DNA of 64,000 bases, taken from the NCBI RefSeq assembly GCF_013425765.1, contig NZ_JACCJZ010000004.1:1-64000 (forward strand), read 5' to 3'. Positions 11,419-20,964 of the stretch are shown here, in pieces; within the stretch, counting starts at the first letter, position 1, and each line of letters begins with the position of its first letter. The DNA is from Luteimonas deserti (GTDB lineage: Bacteria > Pseudomonadota > Gammaproteobacteria > Xanthomonadales > Xanthomonadaceae). The notes beneath the pieces were generated by a model that was not told the origin of the DNA, searched no databases, and saw only the letters and a program-made list of their open reading frames with translations. The position numbers and the translations under genes are program-made.

Positions 11419-12228
11419 ATGAAAGCGCTGACCGCCGCACTCGCCACCGCGCTCACGCTCGCCGGCTGCGCCACCACCACGTCGCCCACGGGTCGCACGC
11501 AGTACGTGGGCGCGGTGTCGCAAGCCCAACTCAACCAGATGGGCGAGCAGGCCTTCGCCGAAACCAAGAGCAAGATGCGCGCCTCGCCCGACGCCCGGCA
11601 GCAGGCCTACGTACGCTGCCTCGTCACCGACATCGTCCGCGAACTGCCTGGCGACTGGCAGCGGCTGAACTGGGAGTCGATCGTGTTCGTGGACGACAAC
11701 CCCAACGCCTTCGCGCTGCCCGGCGGCAAGGTCGGCGTGCATACCGGCATCCTCAACGTCGCCAAGACCCAGGACCAGCTCGCGGCGGTGATCGCGCACG
11801 AGATCGGCCACGTCTACGCCAACCATCACGACGAGCGCATCACCCGGCAGATGGGCGCGCAGGGCGCACTGGGCGTCGCCGGCGCACTGCTCGGCTCGCG
11901 ATACGGTGAAGGCGCGCAACAGTCCACGAACCAGCTCGGTGGTGCGGCGCTGCAGGCGACCTTCCTGCTGCCGGGCACGCGCATGCAGGAAACCGAGGCC
12001 GACGTCGTCGGCCAGGAACTCATGGCCAAGGCGGGCTTCGATCCGCGCGCGGCCGTCGGCCTGTGGCAGAACATGATCGCCGCGAGCGGCGGAAACCGCC
12101 CGCCGCAGTGGCTGTCGACCCATCCCAATCCCGAAAACCGCATCAGCGAACTGCAGGCACGTGCGACCTCGCTCGTGCCCACGTTCGATCAGGCGCGCGC
12201 GGCCGGGCGTCGACCGAACTGCGGCTGA
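11419..12228 (+). CDS. M48 family metallopeptidase, lipoprotein (LoiP/BepA-like)
   Basis: This is a zinc protease probably anchored to the outer membrane and acting in envelope protein quality control. The 269-residue sequence starts with a lipoprotein signal whose lipobox LAGC puts the lipidated Cys at residue 17. The zinc motif HEIGH is at residues 127-131 (AVIAHEIGHVYANHH), and a downstream Glu in ETEADVVGQELMAKAG is the likely third ligand. A preceding segment with NAFALPGGKVGVHTGIL is typical of the family. I chose ATG 11419, with AGGGGA 11 bp upstream; an upstream TTG at 11398 would lengthen the signal peptide unnaturally. It is probably transcribed alone. Confidence 0.9.
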   Translation: MKALTAALATALTLAGCATTTSPTGRTQYVGAVSQAQLNQMGEQAFAETKSKMRASPDARQQAYVRCLVTDIVRELPGDWQRLNWESIVFVDDNPNAFALPGGKVGVHTGILNVAKTQDQLAAVIAHEIGHVYANHHDERITRQMGAQGALGVAGALLGSRYGEGAQQSTNQLGGAALQATFLLPGTRMQETEADVVGQELMAKAGFDPRAAVGLWQNMIAASGGNRPPQWLSTHPNPENRISELQARATSLVPTFDQARAAGRRPNCG

Positions 12229-12344
12229 TCCGCGGCCGCATCGCACGCGCTGTGTAACCCGCGGCCGCATCCGCTCGTCCATAATCGCCGTATCCAGTCC
12301 ATGCCGGCACCGCGCTGCGGTGGCGCCGTCCACGAGGTGATCCG

Positions 12345-13601
12345 ATGTCGAAGTCCCGTCTCTCCAACTCCCTGCTGACCGGCGCCATCGCGACCGCGCT
12401 CTTCGCGTTCGCCGCGCCGGTCACCGTGCACGCGCAGGACGAAGGCAGCGACCGCGGCGATCGCAGCGAGCGCGCCGCGCGCGGCGCGCGTTCGAGCGAC
12501 CGTACCGAGCAGCGCGCCGAGCGCCGCAGCTCGCGTCAGGCGCAGGCACCGAAGGAGGCGCTGTATCCGAACGCGACTCGCGCCGCACCGGGGGTCAGCG
12601 CGAGCCAGCGTCTGGCCAAGCAGCTCAATGCCCTGTCCGAAGCCAATACCGCGCAGGATGCCGGGAAGGGTCTGCCACTCGCGGAGGAAATTCTCGCCAA
12701 CGAGCGCGCCAACGAGTACGACCGGTCGATCGCCGCACTGCTCGCCGGCCAGCTGCTCCTCAACGACGACAACGAGCGCGCGATCACCTACATGCAGCAG
12801 GCGATCGACCTCGGTGGCCTCGACAACGACAACCACTTCCAGGCCATGCTCATCATTGCCCAGCTGCGTGCCCAGGAGCAGGACTACGCCGCTGCGTTGA
12901 CGATGATGGAGCGCTTTCTCGCCGAGTCGGGCTCCACCGATCCGAAGGACCTGGCGCTCAAGGGCAACCTGCTCTATCGCCTGGAGCGTTATCCCGAGGC
13001 CATCGCCACCCTGAAGCCGCTGGTGGACGCGGGCGGCGAGGTCGATCCGCAGTGGACGCAGCTGCTGATGGGTGCGTACGCCGAGTCGGGCAACACCGCC
13101 GAGGCCACGCGTCTGGCCGAGCAGGTCGCCCAGGCCACGCCGAGCGACAAGCGCTCGCAGATCAACCTCGCGGTGTCGTACCTGCAGACCGATCAGAACG
13201 ACAAGGCCATCGAGGTCTTCGAGCGTCTGCGCGCGGCCGGCCAGCTCACGGAAGAGAGCGAATACCGCAACCTGTACGCCCTGTACCTCAACGGCGACAG
13301 CAAGGAACGCGAAGCGATCGCGGTGATCAACGACGGTCTCGAGAAGAACGTGCTCAAGCCTGACTACCGCACGATGTCCGCGCTCGGTCAGGCGTATTAC
13401 TTCTCCGAGCAGATTCCGCAGGCGATCGATGCGTGGGGCAAGGCCGCGCCGCTCGCGGAGAACGGCGAAACCTATCTCAACCTGGCGCGCGTGTTGCACC
13501 AGGAAGGGCGCAGCGCGGAAGCGAAAGACGCCGCGCGCCAGGCCATCGCCAAGGGCCTGCGTTCCAACACGGATGCTGAACGCATCATCTCGTCACGCTA
13601 A
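12345..13601 (+). CDS. TPR-repeat protein with signal peptide, upstream of tonB
   Basis: The 418-residue protein has a signal peptide (residues 1-30, cleavage after VHA), then an acidic/Arg-rich low-complexity stretch (QDEGSDRGDRSERAARG). Most of the rest is repeated helical pairs of the tetratricopeptide type, for example AAALTMMERFLAESGSTDPK, ALKGNLLYRLERYPEAIATL and TYLNLARVLHQEGRSAEAKD. It is likely a periplasmic scaffold. Its place before tonB-exbB-exbD-exbD on the same strand suggests a link to the TonB system, but a 130-bp gap with its own promoter-like sequence separates them. The exact role is unknown. Confidence 0.85.
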   Translation: MSKSRLSNSLLTGAIATALFAFAAPVTVHAQDEGSDRGDRSERAARGARSSDRTEQRAERRSSRQAQAPKEALYPNATRAAPGVSASQRLAKQLNALSEANTAQDAGKGLPLAEEILANERANEYDRSIAALLAGQLLLNDDNERAITYMQQAIDLGGLDNDNHFQAMLIIAQLRAQEQDYAAALTMMERFLAESGSTDPKDLALKGNLLYRLERYPEAIATLKPLVDAGGEVDPQWTQLLMGAYAESGNTAEATRLAEQVAQATPSDKRSQINLAVSYLQTDQNDKAIEVFERLRAAGQLTEESEYRNLYALYLNGDSKEREAIAVINDGLEKNVLKPDYRTMSALGQAYYFSEQIPQAIDAWGKAAPLAENGETYLNLARVLHQEGRSAEAKDAARQAIAKGLRSNTDAERIISSR

Positions 13602-13666
13602 GGAAAAATAGGTGCGTGCCACGGATGGTGCACGTCGCTTCTCTTGGTATAAGCTTTAGGGTTCCT

Positions 13667-13684
13667 GCCGCCCGTAAGGGCGGC
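13667..13684 (+). promoter_or_regulatory. Hairpin in the tonB leader, with a TATAAG -10-like element just upstream
   Basis: GCCGCCC-GTAA-GGGCGGC is a perfect 7-bp stem with a GTAA loop, 48 bp before the tonB start. A TATAAG box at about 13648-13653 lies just upstream and could be the -10 of the tonB promoter. The hairpin would then sit in the 5' untranslated leader. I see no clear Fur box. Confidence 0.35.
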
Positions 13685-13731
13685 GGATCGACTTTCCACC
13701 GGGCCCGCCCGGCCTCACCAGAGTTCTTCGC

Positions 13732-14397
<666 letters not shown>

Positions 14398-14420
14398 GTC
14401 GGCAACCCGAACAACGTGCA

Positions 14421-14440
14421 GGCGTCCCGTCCGGGACGCC
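14421..14440 (+). other. tonB-exbB intergenic hairpin
   Basis: GGCGTCCC-GTCC-GGGACGCC, a perfect 8-bp stem with a 4-base loop, lies between the tonB stop and exbB. No T-run follows. It may be an RNA-processing or stability element that lets exbB-exbD levels differ from tonB. Confidence 0.4.
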
Positions 14441-14498
14441 CACTCGATCCGCGTCAACGTTCCATACTTCAAACCACTACATCTAGAAGGTACGCGTC

Positions 14499-15251
14499 AT
14501 GCTGCAGGAAACCACTAACGCCGCTGTGTCCAATGCTGCAGGTCTGTCGCAGATGGGCTTCGCCGACATGATCGAGCACATGGACGCGGTCAACTGGACC
14601 GTGCTCATCGTCCTGATCATCATGTCCGCGATGTCGATCTTCTGGATCATCTTCAACGCGATCAAGAACGCGCGTTTGCGTGGCAGCTCGGATCGCGTGA
14701 TCAACACGTTCTGGGAAACCCCGAACGCACAGGACGCGATCCGCTTCATGGAAGAGCAGCCCAAGAGCGAGCCCTTCTCGAAGGTCGCCCTCGACGCCGC
14801 CCAGGCGGCGGCCCACCACCAGCGTCACGAAGGTTCGCGTCTGGTCGAGTCGCTGAACCGTTCGGAGTTCGTGGACCGCGCCCTGCGCCAGGCCGTGACC
14901 CGTGAATCGCTGAAGCTGGAAGACGGTCTCACCCTGCTCGCCACCGTCGGTGCGACCGCGCCGTTCGTGGGTCTGCTTGGTACGGTGTGGGGCATCTACC
15001 GCGCCCTGATCCGCATCGGCGCCAGCGGCCAGGCCGACATCGGCGCCGTGGCCGGTCCGGTCGGCGAGGCGCTGATCATGACCGCGATCGGTCTGGGCGT
15101 CGCGATCCCGGCGGTGCTGGGCTACAACTTCTTCGTGCGCATCAATCGTGGCCTGAACAACAAGCTCGACACGTTCGCCCACGACCTGCACGACTTCTTC
15201 GCCACCGGTTCGCGCGTCGGCGACGTCGCCCCGCCGGCGCCGAAGGTCTGA
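14499..15251 (+). CDS. exbB: ExbB proton channel subunit of the TonB complex (MotA/TolQ/ExbB family)
   Basis: ExbB pentamers with ExbD form the inner-membrane motor that energises TonB. The 250-residue protein has three membrane segments: about residues 28-50 (WTVLIVLIIMSAMSIFWIIF), about 145-165 around TVGATAPFVGLLGTVWGIY (the family's conserved pore helix), and about 185-210 (IMTAIGLGVAIPAVLGYNFF). It precedes two exbD genes and follows tonB. Confidence 0.96.
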   Translation: MLQETTNAAVSNAAGLSQMGFADMIEHMDAVNWTVLIVLIIMSAMSIFWIIFNAIKNARLRGSSDRVINTFWETPNAQDAIRFMEEQPKSEPFSKVALDAAQAAAHHQRHEGSRLVESLNRSEFVDRALRQAVTRESLKLEDGLTLLATVGATAPFVGLLGTVWGIYRALIRIGASGQADIGAVAGPVGEALIMTAIGLGVAIPAVLGYNFFVRINRGLNNKLDTFAHDLHDFFATGSRVGDVAPPAPKV

Positions 15252-15293
15252 TCAAGAACGTCTCGTAGCAGTCAGCGACAACGGAGTTCCGAT

Positions 15294-15713
<420 letters not shown>

Positions 15714-15728
15714 ACCGGAGCAACACGC

Positions 15729-16139
15729 ATGGCATTCTCATCCGGTGGCGAAGGCCCGATGGCCGACATCAACATCATTCCGCTCTGCGACGTGATGTTG
15801 GTGCTGCTGATCATCTTCATGGTCACAGCGCCCAAGGCGTCCTATCCGATCGATATCGATCTCCCGCAGGCATCCATCACGCCGCCCGACAACCCGGTGG
15901 AACCACCGGAGCCGATCAAGCTCCGGATCGACGGGTCGGGCCAGGTGTACTGGAACGACAGCCCGACGCCGATTTCGGCGCTGCGCAACATGATGGAATC
16001 GGAAGTCCAGCGCGATCCGACCAACCAGCCGACACTGGAGATCGATACCAGTGGCGATGCCGATTACGGTGTCCTGGCCAAGGTTCTCGCCGAGGCCAAG
16101 AACGCGCAGATGCAGAAGATCGGTTTCGTTCGGCAGTAA
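15729..16139 (+). CDS. exbD: ExbD biopolymer transport protein, second copy
   Basis: A 136-residue ExbD paralogue with the same membrane segment ([20 protein letters not shown]) and a distinct periplasmic domain ([19 protein letters not shown]). It starts 15 bp after the first exbD. Two ExbDs after tonB-exbB is the arrangement known from xanthomonads, where the second copy has been reported to have a specialised role. It is the last gene of the operon and a strong terminator follows. Confidence 0.94.
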   Translation: MAFSSGGEGPMADINIIPLCDVMLVLLIIFMVTAPKASYPIDIDLPQASITPPDNPVEPPEPIKLRIDGSGQVYWNDSPTPISALRNMMESEVQRDPTNQPTLEIDTSGDADYGVLAKVLAEAKNAQMQKIGFVRQ

Positions 16140-16196
16140 GGCATCACCCGTCGGCGCGGGCCTGCAGCACGCGCGACGCGATCTTGATCCAGTTGA

Positions 16197-16221
16197 CGCC
16201 GCCTTCGGGCGGCGTTTTTTT
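16197..16221 (+). terminator. Rho-independent terminator of the tonB-exbB-exbD-exbD operon
   Basis: CGCCGCC-TTCG-GGCGGCG followed by seven T residues (16215-16221), 57 bp after the second exbD stop. It is the clearest intrinsic terminator in the window. Confidence 0.93.
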
Positions 16222-16323
16222 ATGCCAGGCACCGGGAGCGCGCGCGCGGCGATGCGCGTCGTGGTGGCGAGAACCAGCCGGTCATGCCGATCCGGACGCA
16301 TCCGCGTCGAGCGCGGACTCCTG

Positions 16324-17076
16324 TCAGCGCGCTGCGGCGAGGATGGCCAGGTACCGGCGCACCGTCACCTCGAGACCCTGGTACAAGGCCTCGCTGATGA
16401 GCGCATGCCCGATCGAGACCTCGTCGACGCCGCCGAGCGCCGCGACGAACGCCGCGAGATTGCGCTGGCTCAGATCGTGCCCCGCGTTCACGCCGAGTCC
16501 GGCGGCGCGTGCGCGCCGCGCGGTCTCCGCGAACGCAGGCAATACGGTGTCCGGCGTTCCTGCGGCGAACGCGTCCGCCCACGGGCCGGTGTAGAGCTCG
16601 ATCCGATCGGCGCCGGTGGCGGCGGCGGCGCCGATGTCGCAGGCGGCATCCGCGAACAGGCTGACCCGGCATCCGAGCGCAGTGAACCCGGCCACCATCG
16701 GACGAAGCCGCTCGAGCTCGGCTGCGAAATCGAAACCGTGGTCCGACGTGAGCTGACCATCCCCGTCCGGCACCAGCGTGACCTGGGCCGGCCGCGTCTG
16801 CTCGCACAGGATCCGAAGACCCGGATAACCGGGACGCGGAGGTGCGAAGGGGTTGCCCTCGATGTTGAACTCGACGCCACGCGCGGCGGTCAGCGCGGCC
16901 AGTGCGTACACATCGTCGGCGCGGATGTGCCGTCCATCGGGCCGGGGATGCACGGTGATGCCGTGCGCCCCCGCGTCGAGGCAGGCCTCCGCCACGCGGA
17001 CCACATCGGGCTCCGCGCCGCCGCGGGAGTTGCGCAGCACCGCGATCTTGTTGACGTTGACGCTCAGGCGGTTCAA
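16324..17076 (-). CDS. pdxJ: Pyridoxine 5'-phosphate synthase
   Basis: PdxJ condenses 1-deoxyxylulose 5-phosphate with 3-amino-2-oxopropyl phosphate to make pyridoxine 5'-phosphate in vitamin B6 synthesis. The 250-residue TIM-barrel protein starts with [17 protein letters not shown] and has the family motif [15 protein letters not shown], with catalytic and phosphate-binding residues. Further conserved strands include [16 protein letters not shown] and [14 protein letters not shown]. Length is normal. It is convergent with the exbD operon and 39 bp downstream of a small membrane-protein gene. Confidence 0.96.
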   Translation of the reverse strand: MNRLSVNVNKIAVLRNSRGGAEPDVVRVAEACLDAGAHGITVHPRPDGRHIRADDVYALAALTAARGVEFNIEGNPFAPPRPGYPGLRILCEQTRPAQVTLVPDGDGQLTSDHGFDFAAELERLRPMVAGFTALGCRVSLFADAACDIGAAAATGADRIELYTGPWADAFAAGTPDTVLPAFAETARRARAAGLGVNAGHDLSQRNLAAFVAALGGVDEVSIGHALISEALYQGLEVTVRRYLAILAAAR

Positions 17077-17115
17077 CGCCCGGACCCCCGTCCGGTCCGC
17101 ATCAGACGCAACGCA

Positions 17116-17394
17116 TCAGCGCGGCTCGGTCGGCGGCACTGCAGGCGGCGCGGCACCGGCCGTCTCCGCGCGACGGGCCTCGGCCTGTTCGCGCAAGCGG
17201 CGCAGCTCGACCGGGTCGACCATCATGGCTTCGCTCCGGCTCTGGTTGCCGACGCGCTGCGCCAGCAGGCCGAGCACGCCGATCACGATGAAGACCAGGG
17301 CCAGCAGCAGGGCGATCGCAGCCAGCGGGACCGAGGTGGTGGAGAACGCGAGCACGAGCGCGCCGAGTGCGAGCAGCAGGAACAGCCAGGGCAT
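17116..17394 (-). CDS. Small hypothetical membrane protein
   Basis: A 92-residue protein with two hydrophobic segments (about 2-20, PWLFLLLALGALVLAFST, and 24-47, LAAIALLLALVFIVIGVLGL) and a charged cytoplasmic tail with VDPVELRRLREQAEARRAE. It reads as a genuine gene because hydrophobic and charged regions are cleanly partitioned. It lies upstream of pdxJ on the same strand and may be co-transcribed. The function is unknown. Confidence 0.75.
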   Translation of the reverse strand: MPWLFLLLALGALVLAFSTTSVPLAAIALLLALVFIVIGVLGLLAQRVGNQSRSEAMMVDPVELRRLREQAEARRAETAGAAPPAVPPTEPR

Positions 17395-18057
17395 GCAAGG
17401 GTCTCCGCCGGACGTGGGCGCAGTCTAAACCACGGAAACGCCGGACACGCCGCCGGCGGCTCGCCCTCCGTCGGGGCGAGGCCTCCGGCTGTCGGCCGAT
17501 GGCGCAGCGTCGGCGGCTCGAAGGCGTGGGCCTCTTCGATGCAGGCGACGCAGCAGCGAGTCACCGCCAGGCCTCCGGGTCGCGTCGCGATCGGACATCA
17601 GTCAACTGGGCGGATGTGGCCCAGGCCTGCAAGCCCGGATGCCGAGGCACGCGATGACAGGCCCGGGAAGCGGCGCCGCGACAGTGCGATCGGCCCAGTC
17701 GCCCGCGCGACGGTGCCGGGGTCGTGCACGCCCCTCCGCGCATGACGGGCGCAGTGCGATGCCCGTGCTTGCGATCGCGCGCTCCGGCCCTGCACGACGG
17801 GTGCGATCACAGCGATCCGCGGAAACACCGACGCCATCGCGCTTCGCCGAGCCGCTCCGTTGGTGCAGGAGACATGCACCGGCTGGGGACCGCCAACGGC
17901 CGCGCAGATGCAGGCGCGCGGACGTGGGCATGGACCTGCGCGTCCCGGCGAGGGCGACGATGTGCAGCAGCGCATTCGCCGATGCGAGCCCCTTCGAGCT
18001 GCCGTGCGCGCGGATCCGCGGTGCTCGCCGCGCGCCTGCGTGCGGGCGCGGCCCTAA
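17395..18057 (+). other. 663-bp stretch without a supported gene
   Basis: Several frames are open here, as expected at this GC content, but none shows a recognisable domain, a clean start or a consistent hydrophobic pattern. The candidate proteins are Arg/Ala/Pro-rich in every frame, the usual look of antisense or non-coding high-GC DNA. I see no RNA gene or repeat. It separates two minus-strand genes and should contain the promoter of the small membrane-protein/pdxJ pair. Confidence 0.55.
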
Positions 18058-19500
18058 CTAGAGCAGGGGCGAACACAAGCGGGCGAGCGCCTCGGGCACG
18101 CGCGCGGTGAGCAGCGGGCGCCGCCGCCCGCGATGTACGCGGGGCGCGTGCGCGAATTCGCTCTCGATCAGACGCGCGAGCGCACCGGCCACGCCGGGAT
18201 CGTCGAACAGCACCGACAGCTCGAAGTTCAAGCGGAAACTCCGGTGGTCGAAGTTCGCGCTGCCGATGATCGCGATGTGGTCGTCGACCAGCAGCGATTT
18301 GCTGTGCAGCATCCGCGAGCGATACTCGTAGATCTTCACGCCCGCGACCAGCAACTGTCCGAAGTACGAGCGGGCGGCGAGCGTCACCAGCCGTGAATCG
18401 CTGACCCGGGGAACCAGCAGGCGTACGTCGAGTCCGGCCAGGGCCGCCGAGGTCAGCGCCATCATCGCCGCCTCGCCGGGGACGAAGTACGGGGTCGTCA
18501 TCCAGACCCGCTCGCGCGCCGCATGGATGGCACCGACATGCGCGCGATGGATCGCCTCCCACATCGAGTCGGGACCGGACGTCAGGATCTGCGTGCGCAC
18601 CGGGCCCGGATCGGCCGGGGGCGTCTGCTGCTCCACCTCGGCGAGGAAATCGCGGCGCCCCGTGGCATAGGCCCAGTCCTCGGCGAACACCAGCTGGAGC
18701 ACGCGCACCGACTTGCCCGTCAGGCGCATGTGCAGATCCCGATAGGCGTCGCTGCGCAGGCGCTCGTCCTGTTCGTCGGTGATGTTCATGCCACCGGTGT
18801 AGCCGATGCGCCCGTCGATCACGACGATCTTGCGGTGCGTGCGCAGGTTGGTCCACGGTCGTTTCCAGATGCGACCGAACCGCATCGGATGGAACCAGGC
18901 GACCTCGCCGCCGGCCTCCACCAGCGGAGCGAAGAACCGGCGCGAGGCACCCGAACCGACGAAATCCATCAGCAGGCGGACCCGCACGCCGGCGCGCGCG
19001 CGTGCCGTCAAGGCATCGCGCAGCGCGGTTCCGGTCGCGTCGGGTTCGTAGATGTAGTACTCGAGGTGCACGTGATGCCGTGCTGCAGCGATGTCCGCGA
19101 GCAGCGCGTCGTATTTGGCGGCGCCGTCGACGAGCAGGTCGACGCGGGCCGAGCAGGTCACCGGCAGACCGGTCGTCGCCTGGGCCAGGCGCACCAGCTC
19201 GGCGGCCTCGCCGTCCTCGGCGGCGAGCGCGGCATTGTGCATGGCCGCGCGGCTGCGACTGCGGCGCAACCGGTTGCGGCGGATCTTCTGCGGTCCGAAG
19301 ACGTGATAGATCAGAAAGCCCAGGTACGGCAGCAGTGCCAGGCCGAGCAGCCAGCTGAGCGTGGCCACGGGCTCGCGCTTCTGCAGCACGATCCACGTGC
19401 CCAGCACCACGAGATACAGCAGCCAGCCGCCGACCAGCAGCGCGATCAGCGTGGGCGTGGACACCAGCGCGTCCCACGCGCGCATGACGGTTCCGGACAT
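18058..19500 (-). CDS. cls: Cardiolipin synthase (phospholipase D family)
   Basis: The enzyme condenses two phosphatidylglycerols to cardiolipin and glycerol at the inner membrane. The 480-residue protein has two N-terminal membrane segments (LIALLVGGWLLYLVVLGTWI and LSWLLGLALLPYLGFLIYHV). Two PLD-type HKD motifs follow: HRKIVVIDGRIGYTGGMN around residue 218 and HSKSLLVDDHIAIIGSANFD around residue 400. Length and layout fit ClsA. I chose ATG 19500; an in-frame GTG at 19536 would add 12 residues. No close neighbour is on the same strand. Confidence 0.93.
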   Translation of the reverse strand: MSGTVMRAWDALVSTPTLIALLVGGWLLYLVVLGTWIVLQKREPVATLSWLLGLALLPYLGFLIYHVFGPQKIRRNRLRRSRSRAAMHNAALAAEDGEAAELVRLAQATTGLPVTCSARVDLLVDGAAKYDALLADIAAARHHVHLEYYIYEPDATGTALRDALTARARAGVRVRLLMDFVGSGASRRFFAPLVEAGGEVAWFHPMRFGRIWKRPWTNLRTHRKIVVIDGRIGYTGGMNITDEQDERLRSDAYRDLHMRLTGKSVRVLQLVFAEDWAYATGRRDFLAEVEQQTPPADPGPVRTQILTSGPDSMWEAIHRAHVGAIHAARERVWMTTPYFVPGEAAMMALTSAALAGLDVRLLVPRVSDSRLVTLAARSYFGQLLVAGVKIYEYRSRMLHSKSLLVDDHIAIIGSANFDHRSFRLNFELSVLFDDPGVAGALARLIESEFAHAPRVHRGRRRPLLTARVPEALARLCSPLL

Positions 19501-19583
19501 GGGGCACTCGGACACGGCGCACGACGCGCCACGCACAGGGTAGCGGCGCCGCGGCGCGGGTGCCGTCGCGACATGTCACTCGA

Positions 19584-19607
19584 GGGTGTCACAGCGCGGT
19601 GACACCC
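19584..19607 (+). promoter_or_regulatory. Palindrome upstream of the Fap-like operon: enhancer (UAS) candidate
   Basis: GGGTGTCAC-AGCGCG-GTGACACCC, perfect 9-bp arms around a 6-bp spacer. An extra half-like TGTCAC sits just upstream at about 19575-19580. It lies about 130-155 bp upstream of the sigma-54 -24/-12 element, the usual distance for an activator site that acts by DNA looping. The likely binder is the convergent sigma-54 activator at the far end of the locus (inference). Confidence 0.65.
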
Positions 19608-19707
19608 CGCCACGGCGCACGCCGATGCGGCTGCACCCGCCGCCGGCACGTGGGGATGCCACATCAGTGCGACGCCGGCCAGCGGGAAACAGCCGGGCCA
19701 CCGATCC

Positions 19708-19720
19708 CAAACAATTGATT
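19708..19720 (+). promoter_or_regulatory. IHF-binding consensus between UAS and sigma-54 promoter
   Basis: CAAACAATTGATT reads on the other strand as AATCAA-TTGT-TTG, an exact match to the IHF consensus WATCAANNNNTTR. It sits in a short AT-rich island (about 19705-19737) that stands out from the GC-rich surroundings. It lies between the palindrome and the -24 element, where IHF bends DNA at many sigma-54 promoters. Confidence 0.6.
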
Positions 19721-19738
19721 CAAAAGGAAAATAACGAC

Positions 19739-19753
19739 TGGCACGGCGTCTGC
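19739..19753 (+). promoter_or_regulatory. Sigma-54 (RpoN) promoter of the Fap-like operon
   Basis: TGGCACG-GCGT-CTGC matches the -24/-12 consensus TGGCACG-N4-TTGC at all but one position, with the invariant GG and GC exactly 10 bp apart. It lies 34 bp before the first gene of the operon. Confidence 0.8.
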
Positions 19754-19786
19754 GTAATCAGGTCCAACACGTCACAGGGGACCGCC

Positions 19787-20302
19787 ATGCGCCAGCCAAT
19801 CCAGACCGTCGTCGGCCTGCTCGGTCTAGGGGTCCTCTGCGCGGCACCGATGGTCCATGCAGCCGGCGCGCGGACCGGAGTCGAGCCCCGCCACGGCGAG
19901 ATGGTGCTGCTGCGTGAGGTCGGCGCGCGGCATGCCGTGCGCCCGGCGCCGCCCGGCATCGCACTGATCGCCGACCCCACGCCCAACCGGCAGCTCCTTC
20001 CCGTGCTCGCCGATGGCGAGCTCAGCGACGCCGATTTCCGCGGCCTCGACACCGGGCCCCAGACCGGAGGCGCCGCGCCGAGCGGCGCGGGCCTGGCCGC
20101 GCCGATGGTGCGGACACTGGGCAGTGCGGGCCTCGGCGGCCCGACGCGCGACGCAGGCGGACTGCAGGCCACGGGCACCCTTGCAGGTGCGGGCGGGCCC
20201 CTGGGCGCGGTGGGTCAGGCCACCCGCGGTATCGCCGGCCACGTCACCGGCGCACTGTCGCAACTGCCTCTCGGTCAGCCGGCCGGCGGGCGCGGACCGT
20301 GA
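19787..20302 (+). CDS. Small secreted protein, first gene of the Fap-like operon (FapA position)
   Basis: A 171-residue protein with a signal peptide (MRQPIQTVVGLLGLGVLCAA, cleavage after VHA near residue 26) and no transmembrane segment after that. The middle has an acidic stretch (LLPVLADGELSDADFRGLD). The C-terminal third is Gly/Ala/Leu-rich and low in complexity. I do not recognise a domain. The start at ATG 19787 follows CAGGGGACC, and its stop overlaps the next start (GTGA), so the two genes are translationally coupled. In the Pseudomonas fap operon this position holds FapA, a periplasmic chaperone of the fibril subunits. By position only, this could do the same job. Confidence 0.7.
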   Translation: MRQPIQTVVGLLGLGVLCAAPMVHAAGARTGVEPRHGEMVLLREVGARHAVRPAPPGIALIADPTPNRQLLPVLADGELSDADFRGLDTGPQTGGAAPSGAGLAAPMVRTLGSAGLGGPTRDAGGLQATGTLAGAGGPLGAVGQATRGIAGHVTGALSQLPLGQPAGGRGP

Positions 20303-20913
20303 GCCGCCGCCTCGCCCTGCTGCTGGCCGGACTGATGGCCGGATCGGCCTCGGCCGACGAGTACGGCGCGATGCTCGGCTATCTGACCGAGTCGCGTGTC
20401 GACGGTCAGGCCTTCGCCGGTGCGTCGGGCGCGATCGCACTCAATCTCGCCTCGGGCGATCTCAACCAGCAGGTCAACCTGCGCGCGATCTCGACCGGCC
20501 CGCGGGCGCTCGCCCACGCCGACGTGCGCCAGGCGCGCAGTCGCGACGCGGCCGACGCTCCGGACGTGGCCGCAGCGGTCATCGCGGACGGCGCCTTCGC
20601 CGGCGCATCCGGACTCGCGGGCATCAATCAGGCCAGTGGCAGCGGCAACTCCGCGTTCAACGCGGTGGCCGTGGCCCTGGCGCAACAGGGCATACGCGAA
20701 AGCGACGACGACGGCACGTTGGCGTCCGCGTTCGCGTCGGCGGGGCAACAGCACGGTTTCGAACGGGGGGGCACGACGGCGGGTCGTCGCGTGGCATCCG
20801 TCGAGTCCACTGCGCTGCAGGGCTTCGAAGGTGTGTTGCAGCTCAACCAGGTCGCGGGCGCGGGCAACGACACCGGCAATGCATTGTCGATGTCGCTGGC
20901 AAGCGGTCCGTGA
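20299..20913 (+). CDS. Minor amyloid-like repeat protein (FapB position)
   Basis: A 204-residue secreted protein: signal peptide 1-19 (cleavage after SASA), then three spaced repeat units, at about 39-64 (IALNLASGDLNQQVNLRAI), 100-126 (AGINQASGSGNSAFNAVAVA) and 175-200 (LQLNQVAGAGNDTGNALSMS). The shared pattern is N-x-A-S/A-G-x-x-N-x-x-x-N followed by alternating small and hydrophobic residues, as in Fap amyloid repeats. Divergent linkers separate the units. The GTG start overlaps the upstream stop. In Pseudomonas, FapB is the nucleator or minor subunit. The C-terminal CxxC known from Pseudomonas FapB is absent; the protein has no Cys. Confidence 0.75.
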   Translation: MSRRLALLLAGLMAGSASADEYGAMLGYLTESRVDGQAFAGASGAIALNLASGDLNQQVNLRAISTGPRALAHADVRQARSRDAADAPDVAAAVIADGAFAGASGLAGINQASGSGNSAFNAVAVALAQQGIRESDDDGTLASAFASAGQQHGFERGGTTAGRRVASVESTALQGFEGVLQLNQVAGAGNDTGNALSMSLASGP

Positions 20914-20964
20914 CCCGGCACTTCAACGGGTCATCCACGTGAATCACAAGAGAGAGAGAACGAT

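Noticed and set aside
17598-17975. 125-codon minus-strand frame in the gap before cls
   Set aside because: Random-looking Arg/Ser/Pro-rich product with no start context or domain.
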